From: Pedobacter cryoconitis
Lineage (GTDB): Bacteria > Bacteroidota > Bacteroidia > Sphingobacteriales > Sphingobacteriaceae
Assembly: GCF_001590605.1 (NCBI RefSeq)
Contig: NZ_CP014504.1
Location: 5,456,001-5,520,000, forward strand
Reading direction: 5' to 3'
Length of the DNA stretch: 64,000 nucleotides
The notes under the pieces are model-generated. The model was not told where the DNA came from. It did no database searches and saw nothing but the letters and a program-made list of their open reading frames with translations. Positions 27,495-36,235 of this stretch are shown here, in pieces (positions within the stretch are counted from its first letter, which is position 1; the number at the start of each line of letters is the position of its first letter). The position numbers and the translations under genes were made by a program.

Positions 27495-27530
27495 AAAAGG
27501 AGTAGAAAGCATAGTTTTTCTGCTCCTTTT
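27495..27530 (+). terminator. hairpin between the IS left end and the transposase gene
   Basis: A 14-bp stem with one wobble pair, AAAAGGAGTAGAAA paired with TTTCTGCTCCTTTT, followed by a T-run. It lies between the left terminal repeat and the transposase start. A terminator here would block read-through from outside the element, a common protection in insertion sequences. Confidence 0.7.
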
Positions 27531-27565
27531 TTGTATTTTAAAGGTGTATTAGAACTGCCTTTAAG

Positions 27566-28468
27566 ATGCTTCTTCAACAACAAAAAATCCAATTTAGTGA
27601 GTTTTCCAGGCTCTACGATCTGATTGTTCCCAAAGACAACCTTCTTCGCAAGATCAATGAGTTAATAGATTTCAGCTTTATCTATAATGAGCTTTTAGAA
27701 AAGTATTGCCGGGATAATGGACGTCTTGCAGAGAGCCCTGTGCGCATGTTCAAATACCTGCTTTTGAAAACTATATTCACTATTTCTGATGTGGATGTTG
27801 TAGAGCGTTCCCGTTATGATATGTCCTTTAAATATTTCTTAGAGATGTCCCCTGAACAGGACGTGATAAATCCAAGCTCTCTGACCAAGTTCCGAAAGCT
27901 TCGTCTTAAGGACATGGATCTTTTAAACCTGCTGATTGGAAAAACCGTCTCTTTAGCTCTGGAAAAAGGTATTATTAAATCCAGGTCCATTATTGTCGAT
28001 GCTACACATTCACTTTCAAGATCTAACCCATACTCACCTGTTGAGGTACTCAGGCAACGTTCAAAGTTGCTGCGAAGAGCAGTTTATTCAATGGATGATG
28101 ATTTCAAAACCCGGATGCCCGAGAAGAATGAATCAAATGATATCCTAAAGGAAATAGAATACTGCAGTAAACTACAAAAACTTATCGAGTCTGATGAAGC
28201 GTTAAGTGAAATTCCTGCAGTAAAGGAGAAACTAAACCTATTGAGGGAAACAGTTGAAGATACCCGGGAGAATTATGCAATATCTAAAGATATGGATGCC
28301 AGGGTTGGCCACAAGACAGCCGACAGCAGTTTTTTTGGTTACAAAACTCATTTGGCCATGACAGAGGAGCGCATTATAACGGCTGCTGTTGTTACCTCAG
28401 CAGAAAAGGGAGATGGTCCTGAACTACCAAAACTTTTGAGCCTAAGATCGTTCCTAAACGGCAATTAA
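27566..28468 (+). pseudogene. IS1182-family transposase, C-terminally truncated
   Basis: The frame encodes the N-terminal DUF772-like region (LIDFSFIYNELLEKYCRDNGR, SPVRMFKYLLLK, MSPEQDVINPSSLTKFRKLR) and the first catalytic Asp region (SRSIIVDATHSL). The last genuine transposase residues are GHKTADSSFFGYKTHLAM and EKGDGPELPKLL. After that the reading frame runs into IS256 DNA (about 28430) and stops with the unrelated tail SLRSFLNGN. Roughly the last third of a normal IS1182 transposase, including the final acidic catalytic residue, is missing. Confidence 0.85.
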
Positions 28469-29406
28469 TCATTACCGAAGAACTGGAAGATAACGTGATC
28501 GCTATGTATGCCCGTGGCATGAGTACCCGCAATATTTCTGATTATGTGAAAGAAATGTATGCAATGGATATCTCTGCAACCGAGATATCCAACATTACGG
28601 ACAAGATCATTCCCGCAATGAATGAGTGGAGAAATCGACCATTGGAGGCTGTCTATCCTTTTGTATTTCTGGACTGTATGCATTATAAGGTGCGTGGTAG
28701 TGGTGGTGTCGAATCCCGGGCAGTTTACAATATCCTAGGTGTCAACCGCGATGGCAAAAAGGATCTGATCGGTATTTATCTCTCAGAAAATGAGGGTGCT
28801 AAATTCTGGCTCTCTGTACTCACCGATCTGAAACAACGCGGTGTGGAAGATATTCTAGTCGCCTGTATTGACGGTCTAAAAGGCTTCCCCGAGGCTATAG
28901 AAGCCGTCTTCCCTAAAACCCAGATTCAGTTATGCATTGTGCACCAAATCCGCACTAGTTTACGCTATGTGCCAGAAAAAGACAAAAAGGCGGTAGTAGC
29001 TGATCTAAAACCGATCTACAAAGCCAACAACCAAGAACAGGGGTATGAAAAACTACTGGAGTTTGAAGATAAATGGGGTAAAAAATATCCGCTATCGGTA
29101 AAAGGATGGATGGAAAATTGGACTAATTTATCCACTTATTTCGAGTATTCGGCGGATATCAGAAAAGTGATCTACACTACCAATGCAATCGAAGGAATGC
29201 ATCGCCAGATCCGCAAAGTCACCAAAACAAAGGGCGCATTTACATCTGACCAGGCGCTACTAAAACTCGTGTATCTGGCCTTTAAAGACCTGTCCAAAAA
29301 ATGGACAATGCCGATGCATAACTGGGGATTGACAATGTCACAATTGTATATTAAATTTGGGGATCGATTGAAAGCCTTCGGCGACTTCTTCTTAGGTGGG
29401 GGCTGA
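28433..29406 (+). pseudogene. IS256-family transposase, N-terminally truncated
   Basis: The IS256 reading frame can be followed upstream of the first possible start (GTG 28495) into KTFEPKIVPKRQL, so coding similarity begins near 28433. The remaining part has the DDE core (VFLDCMHYKVRG, ACIDGLKGFPEAIEAVFP, QLCIVHQIRTSLRYV) and the C-terminal catalytic Glu region TTNAIEGMHRQIRKVTKT. About 80-100 N-terminal residues with the DNA-binding region are absent. The stop codon at 29404-29406 lies at the tip of a 21-bp hairpin. Confidence 0.88.
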
Positions 29407-29430
29407 AGAAGCCCCCACCTAAGAAGAAGT
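29384..29430 (+). terminator. hairpin around the IS256 transposase stop codon
   Basis: A 21-bp perfect stem (29384-29404 and 29410-29430) with a 5-nt loop. The TGA stop codon begins at the last stem base, so the 5' arm is coding sequence. The core is GGTGGGGGCT/AGCCCCCACC. No T-run follows, so it may protect the mRNA end or limit translation rather than act as a classical terminator. Confidence 0.7.
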
Positions 29431-29499
29431 GATGTTGACACAGTTCGCTTTACACTCCCCTATCCATCCGCTTTTCTGTTTGAAGACCTTTTTATGTCT

Positions 29500-29516
29500 A
29501 CTTTTTCAGTGCCCTC
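29500..29516 (-). repeat. right terminal inverted repeat of the IS
   Basis: ACTTTTTCAGTGCCCTC, the exact complement of the left terminal repeat. Confidence 0.85.
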
Positions 29517-29524
29517 ATAAATCA
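29517..29524. repeat. right target-site duplication of the IS
   Basis: ATAAATCA, identical to 27452-27459. Removing the element and one copy restores AGCCTGT-A-TCAT...ATGA-ACAGGCT, a hairpin with a T-run facing the GIN-domain gene. The IS therefore sits in a former terminator loop. Confidence 0.8.
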
Positions 29525-29562
29525 TGAACAGGCTCTTTCTTTTTATAGGGAGTTAATAATTG

Positions 29563-30288
29563 TTATTCTTTTCTTACACTTCCAGATCCAATGACAGTTT
29601 TTCTGACTACTGCATTTCCCGAATAGCGGATACTGCCTGAACCACTGATTACTGCTTCAATGCTTTTATTGGCTGTGATGTAAACATTTGCTGAACCACT
29701 AATTTGAGCAGATAAGTCATTTACTGAGAAATCTCTGCCTTTAAAACCTCCAGAACCACTTAAGGTAAGATTTGAAGCGTCTGCTTTACCACTTAGTTTT
29801 ATGGCACCTGAACCACTGATTATGCCTGTAAATGATTTTACATTTGCACTCGCAGTAATACCTCCTGAGCCACTGAGCGTTGCTACCAGCTCGGGTGAGT
29901 TGATGCTGTTTTCAACTTCTATATTTCCTGATCCGCTCATGGTTAAGGAACTGATCTTTTTTGCCGTTATATATACGACTACATGGGCACTGCTGAATTT
30001 TCTTGACCAGTCATTCCATTTCGTCTTTGGTTTGATCGTCAAAACGCCAGAGATTACTTCGGTAGTCAAATTCGAAATGGCTTCCTGATCGCCTTCCAGA
30101 CGCAGGGATTCTTTATTGCCCATGGTGATCTTTACAGTCAGAGGGCCCCCTGTAGCAACGCCTTTGAAACTTCCAACAGGCCTTTCTTCTTCAGTAAAGG
30201 ATTTATTAATCCGGATGGCAGACTTCGCATTAACGTAATAACCTAGTGTGACCAGGGCCAGTAAAAGTAGTGTATTTAATTTCTTCAT
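29563..30288 (-). CDS. secreted GIN-domain protein (DUF2807, putative auto-transporter adhesin head)
   Basis: This 241-residue protein has a signal peptide (MKKLNTLLLLALVTLGYYVNAKS). The DUF2807 right-handed beta-helix follows, seen as repeated SGSG turns: MSGSGNIEV, LSGSGGITA, ISGSGAIKL, LSGSGGFKG, ISGSANVYI, ISGSGSIRY, IGSGSVRK. The N-terminal part has FKGVATGGPLTVKITMGNKE. DUF2807 proteins are secreted or periplasmic beta solenoids of uncertain role in Bacteroidota. It lies 60 nt downstream of the M1 peptidase gene on the same strand and may be the last gene of that operon. Its original terminator was split by the IS. Confidence 0.9.
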   Translation of the reverse strand: MKKLNTLLLLALVTLGYYVNAKSAIRINKSFTEEERPVGSFKGVATGGPLTVKITMGNKESLRLEGDQEAISNLTTEVISGVLTIKPKTKWNDWSRKFSSAHVVVYITAKKISSLTMSGSGNIEVENSINSPELVATLSGSGGITASANVKSFTGIISGSGAIKLSGKADASNLTLSGSGGFKGRDFSVNDLSAQISGSANVYITANKSIEAVISGSGSIRYSGNAVVRKTVIGSGSVRKE

Positions 30289-30348
30289 TTCTTTAGGTTT
30301 TTTTATAAGACGTTAAAGAGTTTGATTAGTTGCATAAACTTCTGCATT

Positions 30349-32007
30349 TTATTTATCCTTTTTCATTAGTAAAATATAAAAATTAGGATCTGCTTTAAAA
30401 CTGGATTCGTCAATACCTTTAATAGCGGTTGTCTTGAAGGTTGTAGTCGGATAAATAAAACTAAAGGTACCAGGTGTCAAAGATACTTTAACTGGCATAT
30501 CGAATCCTTCGACAACATTTGTCCAGCGGTAGGTTAATTTTCCGTCTTTGATGTGGTAATTGAGTGTCGGTACCTGGATAGTTCTCAAATACTGGTCAAA
30601 TATTTTAGATAGTTTTAAGCCGCTTTCTTTGCTGATATAGTTTTCGATTTGTGCTGTAGTGACGGTTTGGTGGTAGAAAGTTTTATTCAGTCCACGTAAA
30701 ATCTGACGGAACTTCTCATCATTCTGGATAAGCTGACGGATAGTGTGCACCATATTCGCCCCTTTATAATACATATCGCCCGAGCCTTCGTGGTTTACAT
30801 GGTAAGCACCGATGATTGGGATATCATTTTGGATTTTATGCCTTATGCCTTCTACATAAGCAGTGGATGCCTTTTTTCCGTAGATAGATTCAACCATTAG
30901 TGCTTCTGAGTAGTTGGTGAAACTTTCATGGATCCACATATCAGCAATATCTTTGGAGGTGATGTTATTACCGAACCATTCGTGACCGCTTTCATGTACA
31001 GTAATGAAATCAAACTTTAATCCCCAGCCGGAACCGGATAAGTCATTGCCTAGATAACCCATTTTAAATTGGTTACCGTAGGCAACAGCACTCTGATGCT
31101 CCATGCCAAGATGGGGAGCCTGAACAAGTTTATAACCATCTTTATAGAAAGGATAGGGTCCAAACCAGTGTTCGAATGCTTTGAGCATTGGTTTTACATC
31201 TGCATCCCAGTGAGGTCTTGCTTTTGCACTATCAGCTTTCAGCGACCAGAAGTCTAAGGTAAGATCTCCATCTTCTCCTTTGTAAAGGTCTTTCCAGTGT
31301 GCATATTTTCCGATGTAAAATGTAATGTTATAGTTGTTGATCGGGTTGGCCACAAACCAGTTGTATTGTTTATAGCCATCAGGTTTGTCTGCAATACTGC
31401 GCAAGCGGCCATTGGATACTTCCTGTAAATCTTTAGGAACGCTGATACTGATTAACACACTGTCAACTTCATCGCTTTGATGTTCTTTGGTTGGCCACCA
31501 TGAGCTTGCACCGAAGCCCTGACAGGCAACAGATACCCAGGGAGCTCCGGCTTCATCTTTACTGAAAATAAAACCTCCATCCCATGGTGGTTTTCTGGCA
31601 ATGACCGGATTGCCTGCGTAAAAGACTTCAAACTTGTCTTTCGCTCCCTTTTTAATCGTAGCAGGAAAAGTTACAAATACAGCATTAAATTCCCTTTTAA
31701 AAGGGAGTTCCTGATTTTTATAAACTACTTTTTCAATGGTAAGATTACTGAACAAGTCAAACTGAAGTTGTTTGAAATCTGTTGTTGCAGTAAAATTGAA
31801 TTCATTGCTTCCACTAACTGACTTGCTATCGATATCAACTTTCACGTCAAGGTGATAGTAGTTAATGTCATAACAGGTACGCAGCGGGGTCAGCATACCT
31901 CTTAATGTATCTGCGCGCGAAAAGGTATGCTTTCCTTGTAAAAGTTGCGCATTGGCCTGAAGAAGAGCTGTGAATACGATGAGGGTACTGATAAATAATC
32001 TTCTCAT
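30349..32007 (-). CDS. secreted M1-family metallo-aminopeptidase
   Basis: This 552-residue protein has a signal peptide cut near LLQANAQ. The gluzincin site is complete: HESGHEWFGN (about residue 338) with the downstream ligand Glu in DMWIHESFTNYSEAL. The substrate motif is GMEHQSAVAYGN (about 302) in place of the classical GAMEN. It removes N-terminal residues from peptides in the periplasm or outside the cell. The gene begins 6 nt after the CocE/NonD hydrolase, so the two are surely co-transcribed and together suggest peptide scavenging. Confidence 0.92.
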   Translation of the reverse strand: MRRLFISTLIVFTALLQANAQLLQGKHTFSRADTLRGMLTPLRTCYDINYYHLDVKVDIDSKSVSGSNEFNFTATTDFKQLQFDLFSNLTIEKVVYKNQELPFKREFNAVFVTFPATIKKGAKDKFEVFYAGNPVIARKPPWDGGFIFSKDEAGAPWVSVACQGFGASSWWPTKEHQSDEVDSVLISISVPKDLQEVSNGRLRSIADKPDGYKQYNWFVANPINNYNITFYIGKYAHWKDLYKGEDGDLTLDFWSLKADSAKARPHWDADVKPMLKAFEHWFGPYPFYKDGYKLVQAPHLGMEHQSAVAYGNQFKMGYLGNDLSGSGWGLKFDFITVHESGHEWFGNNITSKDIADMWIHESFTNYSEALMVESIYGKKASTAYVEGIRHKIQNDIPIIGAYHVNHEGSGDMYYKGANMVHTIRQLIQNDEKFRQILRGLNKTFYHQTVTTAQIENYISKESGLKLSKIFDQYLRTIQVPTLNYHIKDGKLTYRWTNVVEGFDMPVKVSLTPGTFSFIYPTTTFKTTAIKGIDESSFKADPNFYILLMKKDK

Positions 32008-32013
32008 AATGGA

Positions 32014-33894
32014 TTAAGGTTTTAATACGGTCACCGTTAGTGCAGAAGCGTGTGCTTTGTCATGATAAATACGGTGGGTTGCTTTTTGGAAGTCTTTATC
32101 ATCTGCATGATAAATATCAAGGAACTGCTGCGGGTTTCTGTCTACTAGAGGAAACCAGGAATTTTGTACCTGGATCATGATTCTATGACCTTTTTTAAAG
32201 GTGTGGCCTACATCCGGAAGCGCATAGTTTACTTTGGTGATCTGACCTGGAACGAAAGCTTCAGGCTGCTCAAAGCTATTGCGGAATTTGCCACGCATTA
32301 CTTCGCCGCGAACCAGCATTTCATAACCACCCATGATGATCCCTTTTGGATTAATTGCCGGATCTGCTTCATCTTCTGGATAAGCATCGATTAGTTTAAC
32401 AATGTAATCTGCATCAGTACCTGTAGTAGATACCGAAAGTTTAGCCATTAATGGGCCTGTCAAGGTAATGTCTTCTGTCAGGACGTCTGTCTGGTAAACT
32501 TTTACGTCAGGTCTGCGGGCGGCAAAACGCTGATCGTCGATCATATATTCTCTTGTTCTTTTTTCCTGTATGCCTTGTTGATAAGGGATAGGATTGTTTG
32601 GATCACTTTCATATTCATCAAAACTGGTTCCTGTTTCTGGCGCAGTAAAGCTTAGTTTTCCATTGGCCTGGAAGTAGAGTGTTTTTTCTTCTGTATCCTG
32701 AGGTGGCCAGCTGCTGAATTTCTTCCACTGGTTACTGCCGGTCAGGAAAATAGTTGCTTCAGCTATGTTTGCATCTTTTTTATCTTTCAGGTATTGCATA
32801 AAGAAAGGGAATTCCAGATTTTGCTGATACCATATACTGGTTTGCTGACCAAATTGTATATCACCAAAGCTAGCTCCTGTTCCTCTTGACCAACCGCCGT
32901 GAAACCATGGGCCCATAACCAGGCTATTCCTGGCTTTAGGGTTTTGTTTCTCAATAGCTTGATAGGTATGTAAAGCTCCATAGGCATCTTCAGCATCGAA
33001 GAAACCACCAACTACCAATACGGCTGGTTTTACATCAGTCAAATGCTGACGGATGTCCATTGCTTTCCAAAAGGAATCATAAGTGCCATGAGCCATCAGG
33101 TCATTCCAGAATTTAATAGTGTCACCAAAGTATTTTAGTTTCACGTTTTTCAATGCACCAACACTTAAGAAAAAGCGGTAATTGTCTTTAATAGGGAACT
33201 TAAAGCTTTTAGGCCCTTTGTCCGGAGTAATTGGTTTTGGTCTTGGAACACCAAATACAGAATAAAAATTAAAGGCGTCTGACAGCATAAATGCGCCATT
33301 ATGGTGAAAATCATCTCCATGGAACCAGTCCGTTACCGGTGCCTGAGGAGAAACTGCTTTCAGGCCTGGGTGGGCACCTGGTAAAGAAGCTGTGGAGTAA
33401 AATCCTGGGTAAGAAATTCCATAAATACCAGCTTTTCCATTGTTATTCGGTACGTTTTTAATCAGCCAGTCTATAGTGTCGTAAGTATCAGTGCTTTCGT
33501 CAATGTCTTTTTTACTTTTCTTATGGACAATCTGAGGTCGCACATCTACAAATTCACCCTCGCTCATCCATCTGCCGCGTACATCCTGGTAAACAAAGAT
33601 GAATCCTTCCTTCAGGAATAATGGATCTGGACCCAAAGTGGTTTTGTATTGGTTTTCGCCATAAGGACTGCTGGTATATGGAGTGCGGTTTAACATAAAA
33701 GGATACTTTTGATTTTTATCCTTTGGTATATAAATCGCAGTAAATAGTTTAACGCCATCCCGCATAGGTATTTGTCTTTCGATTTTAGTATAATTGTCGC
33801 GGACATAAGCGGAATCTGTCACCTGAGCAAAGGAAGAATAACTTGTTACCAGAAAGCATAGAGCTATCCAGAACATTTTAAAAGAAGGGTTCAT
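32014..33894 (-). CDS. secreted CocE/NonD-family alpha/beta hydrolase
   Basis: A 626-residue exported enzyme (signal peptide MNPSFKMFWIALCFLVTSYSSFAQ) of the S15/CocE group, which includes X-Pro dipeptidyl peptidases and alpha-amino-acid ester hydrolases. The nucleophile Ser lies in AGIYGISYPGFYS (about residue 160). The N-terminal block RDGVKLFTAIYIPKD and the C-terminal jelly-roll domain (DITLTGPLMAKLSVSTTGTDADY) are typical. The catalytic Asp and His are probably in FDAEDAYG and GPWFHGGWSRG. It is the first gene of the operon with the M1 peptidase. Whether it cleaves peptides or esters cannot be read from the sequence. Confidence 0.9.
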   Translation of the reverse strand: MNPSFKMFWIALCFLVTSYSSFAQVTDSAYVRDNYTKIERQIPMRDGVKLFTAIYIPKDKNQKYPFMLNRTPYTSSPYGENQYKTTLGPDPLFLKEGFIFVYQDVRGRWMSEGEFVDVRPQIVHKKSKKDIDESTDTYDTIDWLIKNVPNNNGKAGIYGISYPGFYSTASLPGAHPGLKAVSPQAPVTDWFHGDDFHHNGAFMLSDAFNFYSVFGVPRPKPITPDKGPKSFKFPIKDNYRFFLSVGALKNVKLKYFGDTIKFWNDLMAHGTYDSFWKAMDIRQHLTDVKPAVLVVGGFFDAEDAYGALHTYQAIEKQNPKARNSLVMGPWFHGGWSRGTGASFGDIQFGQQTSIWYQQNLEFPFFMQYLKDKKDANIAEATIFLTGSNQWKKFSSWPPQDTEEKTLYFQANGKLSFTAPETGTSFDEYESDPNNPIPYQQGIQEKRTREYMIDDQRFAARRPDVKVYQTDVLTEDITLTGPLMAKLSVSTTGTDADYIVKLIDAYPEDEADPAINPKGIIMGGYEMLVRGEVMRGKFRNSFEQPEAFVPGQITKVNYALPDVGHTFKKGHRIMIQVQNSWFPLVDRNPQQFLDIYHADDKDFQKATHRIYHDKAHASALTVTVLKP

Positions 33895-33979
33895 ATGAAA
33901 AGTTTAGATGGCCTAAATATAAGGTATATGGTGTCTTTTTTATAAAATAGCAGGCTATGTAATCTAAAATGTTACTCAT

Positions 33980-34013
33980 TTTGACCCTCAATTCTAAAAT
34001 GATTGTACCTTTG
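33980..34013 (+). promoter_or_regulatory. Bacteroidota-type promoter of gtrA-GT39
   Basis: TTTG at 33980-33983, 22 nt, then TACCTTTG at 34006-34013, 19 nt before the gtrA start. Confidence 0.6.
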
Positions 34014-34032
34014 GCCCATCTAATGATTAGTC

Positions 34033-34479
34033 ATGCCGCAAAATAAATTCAGTAGCTCCTATTTTTCATCTTTTTTAACGCCAAAAATCCTGGCCTTCCT
34101 AAAGTTTGGAATTACAGGTGTATCAGGACTGATCATAGATTTTGCACTCACCTGGTTTTTTAAGGATGAGCTGGGTTTTAATAAATTCATCGCAAATGGG
34201 ATAGGCTTTACGGCAGCTGTCATCAGCAATTATATAATCCACCGCAACTGGACATTTAAAGCCAATAAATCGAAGCCAGGATTACAGTTTACGGCTTTTT
34301 TTATCGTTTCATTAATTGGTCTGCTCTTAAATTCGGCTATTATCTTTTTATTGGATAACCAGCTTTCGGTTAACTTTTATATCAGTAAGGCGATAGCTAT
34401 TTTTATCGTTTTCTTCTGGAATTTCAGTGCAAACTATTTCTTTGTTTTCAAATCTTCTGACCAAGGAAAATCAATCTAA
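34033..34479 (+). CDS. GtrA-family membrane protein
   Basis: A small inner-membrane protein of 148 residues with four predicted helices: about 20-37, 50-68, 88-107 and 117-137. The family signature KFGITGVSGLIIDFALTWFF is at the start. The FNKFIANGIGFTAAVISNYIIHRNWTF block is typical of GtrA. Family members are thought to move polyprenyl-linked sugars across the inner membrane. The next gene, 9 nt downstream, is a polyprenyl-phosphate-sugar-dependent glycosyltransferase, which supports a flippase-like role in decorating surface glycans or lipid A. Confidence 0.9.
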   Translation: MPQNKFSSSYFSSFLTPKILAFLKFGITGVSGLIIDFALTWFFKDELGFNKFIANGIGFTAAVISNYIIHRNWTFKANKSKPGLQFTAFFIVSLIGLLLNSAIIFLLDNQLSVNFYISKAIAIFIVFFWNFSANYFFVFKSSDQGKSI

Positions 34480-34488
34480 TCGACACCT

Positions 34489-36156
34489 ATGCAGAAAGTA
34501 TTGGCAGATCAAACTACAAAATGGCTTTACCTTTTTATCGGGTTTGCTGTTCTGTTAAATTTTACCGGATTATTTGTCACAGTGATCGGGCCTGATGGTG
34601 CTTTATACGCTTCCATCGCCAAAAATATAGCGCAGCATAATAACTTCATTGATTTAATGGTAGAAGGGAAGGATTGGCTGGATAAACCTCATTTTCCTTT
34701 TTGGATAACGGCTGTTTTCTTCAAAGTGTTTGGGATTAATACCTGGGCTTATAAGTTGCCTGGAATACTCTTTATCCTGCTGGCGGCTGTTTATACTTAT
34801 AGATTTGCTAAAGAGCTCTATTCGAAGCAAGTTGGTTTATGGGCTGTTTTGTTGTTATTAACTGCTCAGCACATCCTGATTTGTACGATGGATGTTCGTG
34901 CAGAGCCTTTTCTGACTGGGCTGATTATCGCAAGTGTTTATCATTTTTATAAATCTTTGGGCAAAAAATGGTTCTGGCATTTAGTGATTGCGTCTGTATT
35001 TGCTGCCTGTGCGGTAATGACAAAAGGTATTTTTGCGTTGATCCCCATAGCAGGGGCTATAGCCGGAGAGTTACTGATTAAAAAGAACTGGACTATGGTT
35101 TTTAATTTCAGGTGGGTACTGGCAGCAGTACTGATCCTTGTTTTTATGCTTCCGGAACTTTACACTTTGTACCACCAGTTTGATGTTCATCCTGAGAAGG
35201 TTGTTTTTGGGCGTCAGGGGGTATCAGGAATCAAGTTCTTCTTTTGGGACAGTCAATTTGGCCGCTTTTTTAACAGTGGGCCGATCAAGAAATCAAATGG
35301 TGATCCGACCTTCTTTTTACATACCATCTTATGGGCCTTTTTACCCTGGAGTTTGTTGCTTTACACGGCTATATTTCAATTTTTCAGCCGGAATTTCAAG
35401 AAACCCTTACTGACTGAGTGGTTCTGTATCTCGGGTTCATTCCTGACTTTACTAGTCTTCTCTTTATCAAAATTTCAACTCCCTTTTTATATTACTATCG
35501 TATTTCCTTTTTTCACGATTATTTGTGCGCAATATCTCTGTAAGGTTAAATTAGAACGTTCTATAAAGGCAATCCGGATCATGCAGCTGGTTGTGGGCGG
35601 AATTATGACATTCCTGATTGTGGTACTGCATTATTTTTTCCAGCCTGATAATATCACGGTATTTTCTGCAGCATTGCTTGCAGGGGCTGTCGCTTTGTTT
35701 ATTATAGTATCCCTGCAGCCAATTGATAACCGGTACAAAGTGTTCTTCCAGGTTTGCGCGGTTGCTTTTTTTGTCAATCTGTATTTTAACCTGGCTTATT
35801 ATCCAAGGTTAGTGAAATATCAGGGAGATAGTGAAGCTGCATTCTGGATCAATGCGCACAATACAAAAGACCTGCCTGTGGTGCAGAGCAACCTTGGCTT
35901 TGCTTATTCGCTGGATTTTTATGTCCATGCACCGCTCTATTTCTTAAGGCCAGGTGAGGAATCTTTATTGCCTCCAAAGCCTTATCTGTTGTATGCAGAT
36001 AAAGCGTTAGTGGATCAATATATCCAGCAGGGCGTAAAGCTAAAACGCCTTCAAACTTTCGGTAATTACCGGATTACCATGGTCAAAGGAAAGTTTTTAA
36101 ATCATACGACACGTGAGCAGACATTGTCTGTGACCGAAGTAGTGTTGATTAATTGA
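34489..36156 (+). CDS. GT39/ArnT-like membrane glycosyltransferase
   Basis: A polytopic inner-membrane protein of 555 residues with about 11-12 hydrophobic segments. The periplasmic loop after the first helix carries the acidic GPDGALYASIAKNI motif, equivalent to the DE/DD catalytic site of GT-C enzymes. LDKPHFPFWITAVFFKVFG is the ArnT/PMT-family substrate loop. It would transfer a sugar from a polyprenyl phosphate carrier to lipid A, glycan or protein on the periplasmic side. It is co-transcribed with gtrA. The acceptor is unknown. Confidence 0.9.
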   Translation: MQKVLADQTTKWLYLFIGFAVLLNFTGLFVTVIGPDGALYASIAKNIAQHNNFIDLMVEGKDWLDKPHFPFWITAVFFKVFGINTWAYKLPGILFILLAAVYTYRFAKELYSKQVGLWAVLLLLTAQHILICTMDVRAEPFLTGLIIASVYHFYKSLGKKWFWHLVIASVFAACAVMTKGIFALIPIAGAIAGELLIKKNWTMVFNFRWVLAAVLILVFMLPELYTLYHQFDVHPEKVVFGRQGVSGIKFFFWDSQFGRFFNSGPIKKSNGDPTFFLHTILWAFLPWSLLLYTAIFQFFSRNFKKPLLTEWFCISGSFLTLLVFSLSKFQLPFYITIVFPFFTIICAQYLCKVKLERSIKAIRIMQLVVGGIMTFLIVVLHYFFQPDNITVFSAALLAGAVALFIIVSLQPIDNRYKVFFQVCAVAFFVNLYFNLAYYPRLVKYQGDSEAAFWINAHNTKDLPVVQSNLGFAYSLDFYVHAPLYFLRPGEESLLPPKPYLLYADKALVDQYIQQGVKLKRLQTFGNYRITMVKGKFLNHTTREQTLSVTEVVLIN

Positions 36157-36235
36157 AAGATTAACAAGAAACCCCCTTGCTGATGCCTTATTTCCATTGG
36201 GGATTATTAACTTTGTACCACAAAATTTTATCATT

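Larger units (their letters stand above)
27460..29516 (+). mobile_element. IS1182-like insertion sequence, inactivated by a nested partial IS256-like element
   Basis: The element is bounded by 17-bp perfect terminal inverted repeats, GAGGGCACTGAAAAAGT (27460-27476) and its complement (29500-29516), flanked by 8-bp direct repeats ATAAATCA. Inside are the N-terminal half of an IS1182-type transposase and, joined to it near 28430, the 3' two thirds of an IS256-type transposase with its right end around 29430-29459. The last 57 nt belong to the outer element. An IS256 copy probably inserted into the IS1182 transposase, after which a deletion removed the 5' part of IS256 and the 3' part of the IS1182 gene. 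No complete transposase is left. Confidence 0.85.
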
